This document shows, in pieces, positions 25,240 to 33,091 of a stretch of 64,000 bases of DNA (its first letter is position 1; each line of letters starts with the position of its first letter). The translations under genes were made by a program, and so were the position numbers. The notes beneath the pieces were generated by a model, which saw only the letters and a list, made by a program, of their open reading frames with translations, was not told where the DNA came from and searched no databases. Source of the DNA: Ensifer sp. LC163 (GTDB lineage Bacteria; Pseudomonadota; Alphaproteobacteria; Rhizobiales; Rhizobiaceae); NCBI RefSeq assembly GCF_001695855.1, contig NZ_MBSS01000066.1, forward strand, positions 62,001 through 126,000. Reading direction: 5' to 3'.

Positions 25240-26493
25240 ATGAGCGGCATCGACCTTCCCACGCCCGATTTTGCAAACAACATGAAACTGATCGGCCATT
25301 CGCCGATCGGCGGGCGCGGCGATGGCCTGCAGTTGATGGTGCATCGCGGTTTCGCCTATGTCGCCCACCCGTGGTCGCAGGGCTTTTCGATCGTCGACGT
25401 GCGCGATCCGAAGCGGCCGGGTGCGGTGACCTATGTGCCGGCACCGGCCAATACCTGGAACATCCACCTGCAGACGCATGACGACCTACTGCTGGTCATC
25501 AATGCGCTTGACCTGTTTGCCGATGTCGAGACCTTCGCCGACGAGAAGACCTACTACACCAAATCCGTCGGCGACACCGTCGCCGGCAGCGGCCGCAAGC
25601 GTGCCTGGAGCGCCGGCATGTCGGTCTTCGACATTTCTATTCCGGATCGCCCGCGCAAGATCGGCGAACTGAATATCGAGGGCGTCGGCTTCCATCGCCT
25701 CTGGTATGTCGGCGGCCGCTATGCCTATGCCTCGGCTCTGTTCGACGGCTTCAACGACTACATCTTCGTCACCATCGACATGATCGATCCGACCAGGCCC
25801 GAAATCGTCGGCCGCTGGTGGCTGCCGGGGATGAACAAGGCGGCAGGAGAAGTCTCCACTGCGCCGGACGGCAAGCGCTATGCGCTGCATCACGCGCTTG
25901 TTTCCGGCGACACGGCCTATGCCTGCTGGCGCGACGGCGGCCTGACGCTGCTCGACGTCAAGGACTACGCCAACCCGAAGCTCATTGCCCACCGCAACTG
26001 GTCGCCCCCCTTCGGCGGCGGAACGCACTCGCCCTTGCCGCTGCCCGGTCGCGATCTGCTTGTCGTCGCCGACGAGGCCGTGCTCGATCACGAGGAAGAC
26101 GACCGCAAGCACACCTGGATCTTCGATATCCGCGAACCCTCGAACCCGGTCAGCATCTCGACCTTCCCGATTCCTTCCGAGGCCGACTACGTCGCCAAGG
26201 GCGGGCATTTCGGGCCGCACAACCTGCACGAAAACCGGCCGGGCTCGTTCGTTTCGGAGACACTGATCTTCGCCACCTGGCAGAATGCCGGCATCCGCGC
26301 CTTCGACATCACCGACCCTTACCGCCCGCGCCAGACCGGCGCGCTCGTCCCGGCCGGGCCGATCGAAATGACCGACCGACGCGCCGGGCGACCCCGCGTC
26401 ATCCAGTCGGCCGATGTCTTTGTCGATGCGGCCGGCATCATCTATGCGACCGACTACAATGCCGGGCTCGCAATTATCGAATATGGTGGTTGA
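25240..26493 (+). CDS. LVIVD repeat beta-propeller protein
   Basis: A 417-aa protein made of repeated units of the LVIVD type: each ends in a hydrophobic strand followed by D(V/I)xDPxxPxxVG, for example FSIVDVRDPKRPGAV, MSVFDISIPDRPRKIGEL and IRAFDITDPYRPRQTG. About seven such units predict a beta-propeller. There is no signal peptide, so it is probably cytoplasmic, unlike many LVIVD proteins that are exported. A conserved-looking histidine- and tryptophan-rich stretch (GGHFGPHNLHENRPG) could be a ligand or metal site. Its position after the sugar-type ABC genes suggests an enzyme acting on the imported compound, but no activity can be assigned. It converges with urtE, 8 bases away. Confidence 0.75.
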   Translation: MSGIDLPTPDFANNMKLIGHSPIGGRGDGLQLMVHRGFAYVAHPWSQGFSIVDVRDPKRPGAVTYVPAPANTWNIHLQTHDDLLLVINALDLFADVETFADEKTYYTKSVGDTVAGSGRKRAWSAGMSVFDISIPDRPRKIGELNIEGVGFHRLWYVGGRYAYASALFDGFNDYIFVTIDMIDPTRPEIVGRWWLPGMNKAAGEVSTAPDGKRYALHHALVSGDTAYACWRDGGLTLLDVKDYANPKLIAHRNWSPPFGGGTHSPLPLPGRDLLVVADEAVLDHEEDDRKHTWIFDIREPSNPVSISTFPIPSEADYVAKGGHFGPHNLHENRPGSFVSETLIFATWQNAGIRAFDITDPYRPRQTGALVPAGPIEMTDRRAGRPRVIQSADVFVDAAGIIYATDYNAGLAIIEYGG

Positions 26494-26501
26494 GTCCGAG
26501 A

Positions 26502-27197
26502 TCAGACCGTCAGGTGACGCCTGGCCTCGACTGTGTCCAAAGTCTCCGGCGGCCCCTCATGCACCACGGCGCCGCGGTCCATGATGTAGACATGGTCCGC
26601 GAGCTCGCGGCAGAAATCGAGATACTGCTCGACCAGAAGGATCGCCATGCCCGTCGAATCGCGGAGATAGCGGATCGCCCGACCGATATCCTTGATGATC
26701 GACGGCTGGATCCCCTCGGTCGGTTCGTCGAGCACCAGGATGCGCGGCCGCGTGACGAGCGCCCGGCCGATCGCCAGTTGCTGCTGCTGGCCGCCGGAGA
26801 GATCGCCGCCGCGGCGCCCGAGCATCGAGCGAAGCACGGGGAAAAGATTGAAGACATCTTCCGGTATTGAGCGGTCGCCGCGCTTGACCGGCGCGTAGCC
26901 GGTCTCCAGGTTCTCCTTGACGGTGAGCAGCGGAAAGATCTCGCGGCCCTGTGGCACATAGCCGATACCCTCCTTGGCACGGCGATAGGGCGCCATGCCG
27001 CCGAGCGTCACGCCATTGAAGGTGATTGCCCCGGCACTGACCGGATGCTGCCCGGTGATGGCCCTGAGCAGGCTCGACTTGCCGACGCCGTTGCGGCCAA
27101 GCACGCAGGTGATCTTGCCCATCTCCGCGCCGATCGAGACATTGCGCAGCGCCTGTGCTGCGCCATAGTGGAGATTGACGTTTTCGACGCTCAGCAT
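26502..27197 (-). CDS. urtE: Urea ABC transporter ATP-binding protein UrtE
   Basis: A 231-aa ATPase of the branched-chain amino acid (LivF) class and the UrtE subfamily. Walker A is GRNGVGKS at 34-41, the signature LSGGQQQQLAIGRAL lies near 133, and Walker B is followed by LDEPTEGIQPSI, typical of UrtE. AAGGAAAGG precedes the ATG. It is the last gene of the urtABCDE operon and couples ATP use to urea uptake with UrtD. Confidence 0.95.
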   Translation of the reverse strand: MLSVENVNLHYGAAQALRNVSIGAEMGKITCVLGRNGVGKSSLLRAITGQHPVSAGAITFNGVTLGGMAPYRRAKEGIGYVPQGREIFPLLTVKENLETGYAPVKRGDRSIPEDVFNLFPVLRSMLGRRGGDLSGGQQQQLAIGRALVTRPRILVLDEPTEGIQPSIIKDIGRAIRYLRDSTGMAILLVEQYLDFCRELADHVYIMDRGAVVHEGPPETLDTVEARRHLTV

Positions 27198-27232
27198 GAA
27201 GGCGTCCTTTCCTTAGACTGTTGCGGTCGGCG

Positions 27233-27997
27233 TCAGCGGCCGAGATAGTTTTCGATCACCTTCGCATCACTGCTGACGAAGTCGATCGAGCCTTCGGCAA
27301 GCACCGCCCCTTCGGCCAGACACGTGACCTTGACGCCAAGCTCGCGGATGAAGCCCATGTCGTGTTCGACGACGACGACCGACCGCGTTCTCGCGATCTC
27401 CTTGAGCAGGATCGCCGTTTCGGCCGTCTCCGCGTCGGTCATGCCAGCCACCGGCTCGTCGACCAAAAGCAGCTCCGGTTCCTGCGCGAGCAGCATGCCG
27501 ATCTCCAGCCATTGCTTCTGCCCATGCGACAGGTTGGCGGCAAGATCATCGCGGCGCGCGCTGAGCCGAACGGTCGACAGGATCTCCTCGATCCGCGCCT
27601 TGTCGCCCGCCGTCAGCCGATAGAACAGCGTCGGGAAGACACCGCGGCTGCGATTGAGCGCCAGTTCCAGATTGTCCCAGATGGTGTGGCTTTCAAAGAC
27701 CGTCGGCTTCTGGAACTTGCGGCCGATGCCGAGACTGGCGATTTCGGCTTCGTCGCGCTTGGTGAGGTCAATATCGCCCTTGAAGAAGACCTGCCCTTCG
27801 TCGGGCCGCGTCTTGCCGGTGATGATGTCCATCATCGTGGTCTTGCCGGCGCCGTTCGGGCCGATGATGGCGCGAAGCTCGCCCGGCTCGATCACGAAGG
27901 AGAGCGAATTGAGCGCCTTGAAGCCGTCGAAGGAGACGGAGACGCCATCGAGATAGAGAAGGCTTTTCGGTTTCGTCTGGCTGATGGTCTGGTTCAT
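27233..27997 (-). CDS. urtD: Urea ABC transporter ATP-binding protein UrtD
   Basis: A 254-aa LivG-type ATPase. Walker A is GPNGAGKTT from residue 46, the signature-like NLSHGQKQWLEIGMLL and the VDEPVAGMTDAET Walker B region are typical of UrtD. GGAG eight bases before the ATG overlaps the urtC stop. It pairs with UrtE in the urea importer. Confidence 0.95.
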   Translation of the reverse strand: MNQTISQTKPKSLLYLDGVSVSFDGFKALNSLSFVIEPGELRAIIGPNGAGKTTMMDIITGKTRPDEGQVFFKGDIDLTKRDEAEIASLGIGRKFQKPTVFESHTIWDNLELALNRSRGVFPTLFYRLTAGDKARIEEILSTVRLSARRDDLAANLSHGQKQWLEIGMLLAQEPELLLVDEPVAGMTDAETAETAILLKEIARTRSVVVVEHDMGFIRELGVKVTCLAEGAVLAEGSIDFVSSDAKVIENYLGR

Positions 27998-28002
27998 GGC
28001 AA

Positions 28003-29166
28003 TTACTCCGCCGCCATGGGTTCAGCGACAAGGTTGTCGCGCGCGTTCTCGGCATCGGCCGCCCGGCGGTGAGCCTTGCGGCGGGCGAGATAGGCGCTCG
28101 CCGTGCCAACGACGCCTTTCGGCAGGAACAGCGTGACAAAGACGAACAGTCCGCCGAGCGCAAACAGCCAGAACTCGGGAAACGCCGCGGTGAAAATGCT
28201 CTTGCCGCCATTGACCAGGATTGCCCCGACGATCGGCCCGATCAACGTGCCGCGCCCGCCGACCGCCGTCCAGATGACGACTTCGATGGAATTGCCCGGT
28301 TCGAACTCGCCGGGATTGATGATGCCGACCTGCGGCACGTAAAGCGCGCCGGCGATGCCCGCCATCATCGCCGAGACGGTGAAGGCAAAGAGCTTGATGT
28401 GCTCGACACGGTAGCCGAGAAAACGCGTGCGGCTTTCCGCATCCCGCACCGCGACCAGCACCTTGCCGTATTTCGAGCGAACGATCGCCGTCGTCAGCAC
28501 CAGACATAAGGCGAGCGTCAGCGCGGATGCGGCAAAAAGGGCTGCCCGCGTGCCGTCGGCCTGGATGTTGAAGCCGAGAATGTCCTTGAAGTCGGTCAGG
28601 CCATTATTGCCGCCAAAACCCATGTCGTTGCGGAAGAAGGCAAGCAGCAGCGCATAGGTCATCGCCTGGGTGATGATCGAGAGGTAGACCCCGTTGACCC
28701 GCGAGCGGAAGGCAAACCAGCCGAAGACGAAGGCAAGCAGGCCGGGCACCAGCACCACCATCAGCGCCGCAAACCAGAACATGTCGAAGCCTTGCCAGAA
28801 CCATGGCAACTCCTTCCAATTGAGGAACACCATGAAATCCGGCAGCAACGGATTGCCATAGGAGCCGCGCGCGCCGATCTGGCGCATGAGATACATGCCC
28901 ATGGCATAACCACCGAGCGCGAAGAACGCGGCATGCCCCAGCGAAAGGATGCCGCAGAAACCCCAGACGAGATCGAGCGCCAGCGCCAGCAAGGCATAGG
29001 TCAGGTACTTGCCGAACAGCGAAACCAGAAAGGTCGGCACGTGCAGCGGGTGGTCCGGCGCAGTCAGCAGATTGAGGGCCGGAATGGCGATGGCAAGCCC
29101 CAGCAGGATCGCCACGACGACGACGATGCTGCGATCGAGCGACTTGAGCAGAAACGACGTGATCAT
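28003..29166 (-). CDS. urtC: Urea ABC transporter permease UrtC
   Basis: A 387-aa inner-membrane permease of the LivM class with about ten membrane segments. The UrtC features LVWGFCGILSLGHAAFFALGG and PQVGIINPGEFEPGNSIE are visible. The start overlaps the urtB stop by four bases (ATGA), so the two permease genes are translationally coupled. The C-terminus is a short basic cytoplasmic tail. Confidence 0.95.
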   Translation of the reverse strand: MITSFLLKSLDRSIVVVVAILLGLAIAIPALNLLTAPDHPLHVPTFLVSLFGKYLTYALLALALDLVWGFCGILSLGHAAFFALGGYAMGMYLMRQIGARGSYGNPLLPDFMVFLNWKELPWFWQGFDMFWFAALMVVLVPGLLAFVFGWFAFRSRVNGVYLSIITQAMTYALLLAFFRNDMGFGGNNGLTDFKDILGFNIQADGTRAALFAASALTLALCLVLTTAIVRSKYGKVLVAVRDAESRTRFLGYRVEHIKLFAFTVSAMMAGIAGALYVPQVGIINPGEFEPGNSIEVVIWTAVGGRGTLIGPIVGAILVNGGKSIFTAAFPEFWLFALGGLFVFVTLFLPKGVVGTASAYLARRKAHRRAADAENARDNLVAEPMAAE

Positions 29167-30779
29167 GCTTCCACCGCCCTTCCCTTGAGTGCGAAGAGAC
29201 CGCGCGGCTTCTTCTGGATAAAGAGGATGATCAGCACCAGGACGAGAATCTTACCGAGTACCGCGCCGGCATAGGGCTCGAGGAACTTGTTGAGGATACC
29301 GAGCGAAAACGCGCCGACCAGCGTCCCCCAGAGATTGCCGACGCCGCCGAAGACCACGACCATGAAGCTGTCGATGATGTAGCCCTGGCCGAGATTGGGC
29401 GAGACATTGTCGATCTGCGACAGCGCGACGCCGGCCATGCCGGCGATGCCGGAACCAAGTGCAAAGGTTAGGGCGTCCACCCATGGGGTGCGAATGCCCA
29501 TGGATGACGCCATGTGCCGGTTCTGTGTCACGGCGCGCATCCTGAGGCCCATCGACGTACGTTTCAGCAGGAACAGAAGTGCCGCGAAGACGGCAAGTGC
29601 AAATACGATGATCCAGAGCCGGTTCCAGGTGATCGTCAGACCGCCGAGTTCGAAGGCGCCCGCCATCCAGGAGGGGTTGCCGACCTCGCGATTGGTCGGC
29701 CCGAAGATCGAGCGGACCGATTGCTGCAGGATCAGCGAAATCCCCCAGGTTGCCAGCAAAGTTTCGAGCGGCCGACCATAGAGAAAGCGGATGACGCTGC
29801 GCTCGATGGCAAGGCCGACGATCCCGGTGACGAGAAAGGCGAGCGGCAGGGCGATCGCCAGCGACCAGTCGAACAGCGCCGGATAGGAGCCGCGGATGAC
29901 GTCCTGGACCAGGAATGTCGTATAGGCGCCGAGCATGACCATCTCGCCATGCGCCATGTTGATGATGCCCATGACGCCGAAGGTGATGGCAAGGCCGATG
30001 GCCGCCAGCAGAAGCACCGAGCCGAGCGACAGGCCATACCAGACATTCTGGCCGGCGTTCCAGAATGCCTGCGCCTGCTCGATGCGCTGCAGTGCGGCTT
30101 CGATATCCGGTTTCAGGCTCGCATCCGCCGAAGAAAGTGCGGAGGTCAGCACGCCAAGTGCCTCGCGACCACCGCCTTCCGCCAGCGCCTTGATCGCCGC
30201 GCGCTTATCGTCGTCGGGCCGATCCGAGACCAGAAGCGTGACCGCGCGCGCCTCGTCGAGCGTCTTGCGCACGGCGGCGTCCTTTTCAGCCGCAAGCGCC
30301 GTCTCGATCGCCTCGAGCGCGCCAGCGTTCGGGGTCTGGCGCATGGATTGCGCCGCCTTCAGCCTTGCCTCCGCATCGGCGCTGAAAAGCGTCAGGCCGC
30401 CGAGCGCGCTTCGAACGGCACGCCGGACAGCGTTGTTGACCTTGATTTTCTGCAGCTCGCCTTTCGGCACTTCGCCGATGTCCGCGCCATCAAGCGGATC
30501 GACAAGAACAAGGTTCGTGCCCTTCTCCGTGGTCAGGAACACGCCGCCATCGGCTTTTCGGGCGTAGAGATTGCCTTCGCCGAGCGCTTCGAGAACCGGG
30601 ATGACGCGCGGATCGCCGCTCTTAGCAAGCGCGGCAATGCGATCGTCCAATTCTGCCAGCTTGGCCGTTCCGAGCGCACTGATCAGGGCGCCGAGATCGT
30701 CCGCGGCGCGCAAGCCCGTGACATGGGCCGAAACCAATAGGCACAGGGTGATCAACAGGGTTTGCAGAATGCGGTACAT
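29163..30779 (-). CDS. urtB: Urea ABC transporter permease UrtB
   Basis: A 538-aa LivH-type permease. As usual in UrtB, a signal sequence and a long periplasmic helical-repeat region (about 25-240) precede the membrane domain, which holds ITFGVMGIINMAHGEMVMLG and MGIRTPWVDALTFALGSG. GAGAGGCG precedes the ATG. It is separated from urtA by a 185-base gap with a stable hairpin, which may lower expression of the membrane part relative to the binding protein. Confidence 0.94.
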   Translation of the reverse strand: MYRILQTLLITLCLLVSAHVTGLRAADDLGALISALGTAKLAELDDRIAALAKSGDPRVIPVLEALGEGNLYARKADGGVFLTTEKGTNLVLVDPLDGADIGEVPKGELQKIKVNNAVRRAVRSALGGLTLFSADAEARLKAAQSMRQTPNAGALEAIETALAAEKDAAVRKTLDEARAVTLLVSDRPDDDKRAAIKALAEGGGREALGVLTSALSSADASLKPDIEAALQRIEQAQAFWNAGQNVWYGLSLGSVLLLAAIGLAITFGVMGIINMAHGEMVMLGAYTTFLVQDVIRGSYPALFDWSLAIALPLAFLVTGIVGLAIERSVIRFLYGRPLETLLATWGISLILQQSVRSIFGPTNREVGNPSWMAGAFELGGLTITWNRLWIIVFALAVFAALLFLLKRTSMGLRMRAVTQNRHMASSMGIRTPWVDALTFALGSGIAGMAGVALSQIDNVSPNLGQGYIIDSFMVVVFGGVGNLWGTLVGAFSLGILNKFLEPYAGAVLGKILVLVLIILFIQKKPRGLFALKGRAVEA

Positions 30780-30853
30780 CGCCTCTCGCTCGGTTTCGCT
30801 CGCCCGCGCGAGCGCAAGGCAGGCGCCGCCATCGCGGCATGGAATTTCGAGAT

Positions 30854-30885
30854 CCCTTCGCCCAGCGGGAGCGTTGGGCGAAGGG
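30854..30885 (-). terminator. Hairpin between urtA and urtB
   Basis: CCTTCGCCCAGC pairs with GTTGGGCGAAGG (one G-T pair) around a 6-base loop. No T-run follows, so it is more likely an mRNA-stabilising or attenuating structure that keeps urtA transcript in excess, as often seen after binding-protein genes. Confidence 0.55.
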
Positions 30886-30964
30886 TATGCCTGCCTATGA
30901 TTTCGTCATGCAAAGGGGAGCGAGGCAGCTGCCGCGATCCGGAAACTATCGCTACGTGATGAAA

Positions 30965-32257
30965 TCAGGAGCCCTTGCCGCCGCACTTGCCGGTGGCAAC
31001 GTTGAAGTTGCCGCAGGACATCGGCGCGCGCCAATCGGCGATCAGGTCTTTGGAGTCGGGCAGATAGTCGGACCATTCGTCGCCGACCACGAGGCCGGGC
31101 GTTTCCCAGACCGTCTCGAACTGGCCGTCGTCCTGGATCTCGCCGATCAGCACCGGCTTGGTGATGTGGTGGTTCGGCATCATCGTCGAATAACCGCCGG
31201 AAAGGTTGGGCACCGAGACGCCGATCATGGCGTCAAGCACCGCGTCGGTGTCGGTGGTGCCGGCCTTCTCGACAGCCTTCAGCCACATGTTGAAGCCGAT
31301 GTAATGGGCTTCCATCGGGTCGTTGGTGACGCGCTTGTCGTTCTTGGTATAGGCCTTCCAGGTCTTGATGAACTCGGCATTGGCAGCGGTATCGACCGAC
31401 TGGAAGTAGTTCCAGGCGGCGAGATGGCCGACGAGCGGGGCCGTATCGAGACCAGCGAGTTCCTCTTCGCCGACGGAGAAGGCGACGACGGGGATATCCT
31501 CGGCCTTGACGCCCTGGTTTGCCAGTTCCTTGTAGAACGGCACGTTCGCGTCGCCGTTGATCGTCGAGACGACGGCGGTCTTCTTGCCGGCGGAACCGAA
31601 TTTCTTGATGTCGGACACGATCGTCTGCCAGTCGGAATGGCCGAACGGCGTGTAGTTGATCATGATGTCTTCGGGCTTGACGCCCTTGGAGATGAGATAG
31701 GCCTCGAGGATCTTGTTGGTCGTGCGGGGATAGACGTAGTCGGTGCCGGCCAGCACCCAGCGTTCGACGCTTTCGTTTTCCATCAGATAGTCGACGGCCG
31801 GAACCGCCTGCTGGTTCGGTGCGGCACCGGTGTAGAAGACGTTGCGCTGGCTTTCCTCACCCTCGTATTGAACGGGGTAGAACAGGATCGAATTCAGCTC
31901 CTCGAACACCGGCAGGACGGACTTGCGCGACACCGACGTCCAGCAGCCGAACACGGCCGAAACCTTGTCGACGGAAACGAGTTCGCGTGCCTTTTCGGCA
32001 AAGAGCGGCCAGTCTGACGCCGGGTCGACGACAACCGCTTCAAGCTTTTTGCCGAGCAGGCCGCCCTTCTTGTTCTGCTCGTCGATGAGCATGAGCATGG
32101 CGTCCTTCAAGGTCGTCTCTGAGATCGCCATGGTTCCCGACAGCGAATGCAGAATGCCGACCTTGATCGTGTCGTCGGCCGCAAAGGCGCCGTTGAATGC
32201 CGTTGTCGACAGGACCGTTGCCAGGAAGGCGCCGGTGACGCGTGCCGTGATATTCAT
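30965..32257 (-). CDS. urtA: Urea ABC transporter substrate-binding protein UrtA
   Basis: A 430-aa periplasmic binding protein of the UrtA/AmiC type. It has a signal peptide (MNITARVTGAFLATVLSTTA, cleavage near residue 27), then the family start TIKVGILHSLSGTMAISE and the later GCWTSVSRKSVLPVFE. It delivers urea to UrtBC. The in-frame extension upstream is rejected because the signal peptide begins at 32257. It is the first gene of urtABCDE. Two TACGT sites about 100 bases upstream could be bound by the LuxR-type regulator encoded at 36456-37391. Confidence 0.95.
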   Translation of the reverse strand: MNITARVTGAFLATVLSTTAFNGAFAADDTIKVGILHSLSGTMAISETTLKDAMLMLIDEQNKKGGLLGKKLEAVVVDPASDWPLFAEKARELVSVDKVSAVFGCWTSVSRKSVLPVFEELNSILFYPVQYEGEESQRNVFYTGAAPNQQAVPAVDYLMENESVERWVLAGTDYVYPRTTNKILEAYLISKGVKPEDIMINYTPFGHSDWQTIVSDIKKFGSAGKKTAVVSTINGDANVPFYKELANQGVKAEDIPVVAFSVGEEELAGLDTAPLVGHLAAWNYFQSVDTAANAEFIKTWKAYTKNDKRVTNDPMEAHYIGFNMWLKAVEKAGTTDTDAVLDAMIGVSVPNLSGGYSTMMPNHHITKPVLIGEIQDDGQFETVWETPGLVVGDEWSDYLPDSKDLIADWRAPMSCGNFNVATGKCGGKGS

Positions 32258-32353
32258 CTGATTGAACCCCTCTCGTTCTGGTCGCCGCAACGAGGCCTCG
32301 TTCCTTTTGACCGTTGCTTGAGGGATCATCCGCCAGTCCTGCTGCACTGCACA

Positions 32354-32370
32354 TACGTCATTCTACGTAG
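32354..32370. promoter_or_regulatory. Two TACGT sites one helical turn apart before urtA
   Basis: TACGT at 32354-32358 and the palindrome CTACGTAG at 32363-32370 lie with centres about 10 bp apart, roughly 97-113 bases before the urtA start. Spaced TACGT-like half-sites are the kind of target used by NarL/FixJ-type response regulators, one of which is encoded close by. Confidence 0.4.
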
Positions 32371-32546
32371 GCCGAGGGGGCAAAGTGGAAGCAGCCGCCG
32401 GGAGCGATGCGGGTTTGGCGTCATTGCGCGGAGACGACGAGATCGAAATGCGCCTGCCCGTATGGCCGGAGCATGCGTTTTACGGCTATTGAGAAGCTTC
32501 GACGGCCAGCCGGCCGTGACGAGCAGCTCAACACAGGTGAAAGATC

Positions 32547-32978
32547 ATGAAGGCACGAATCAAATGGGTTGAAGAGCGGACATTCGTCGGCGAATCCGGA
32601 AGCGGTCACAAGATCGTCCTCGGAACGGCCTCCGGTCCTGAGGGGCGTACTCCGGGCCCAAGCCCGATGGAGCTGATGCTGATCGGCGCCGGCGGCTGTT
32701 CGGCCTACGACGTGGTTCATATCCTTGAAAAGGGCCGCGAGCCGGTCGAGGATTGCACCGTGGAGCTCGACGCAGACCGCGCCGAAGAGGACCCCCGGGT
32801 CTTTACCCGCATCCATATGCACTTCGTGGTCAAGGGACGTGGCCTCGCGGAGAAAAAGGTCGAGCGCGCGATCGCCCTGTCCTTGGAAAAATACTGCTCG
32901 GCGTCAGCGATGCTCGCCAAGTCCGCGACGATCACGCATGATTTTGTCGTCGTCGACACGACCGCCGTGAGTGGATGA
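32547..32978 (+). CDS. OsmC family peroxiredoxin-like protein
   Basis: A 143-aa OsmC/YhfA-type protein. The redox cysteines are Cys51 (in GAGGCSAYD) and Cys117 (in LEKYCSASAM), matching the pair used by OsmC/Ohr proteins to reduce organic hydroperoxides. The upstream PGPSPMELML motif is typical of the YhfA subgroup, whose role is less well defined. It is divergent from urtA and precedes the permease-kinase gene. Confidence 0.9.
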   Translation: MKARIKWVEERTFVGESGSGHKIVLGTASGPEGRTPGPSPMELMLIGAGGCSAYDVVHILEKGREPVEDCTVELDADRAEEDPRVFTRIHMHFVVKGRGLAEKKVERAIALSLEKYCSASAMLAKSATITHDFVVVDTTAVSG

Positions 32979-33091
32979 CCCTTTCAAGCTTGCTTTCGCC
33001 TTCTCCGCATTGCATAAATTTCACGCAAAGGATGTCGATGCCGTGAAAATAGGCAGTCGTCTGCCGGCAATGCGAGAGATGACGAGGCAAC

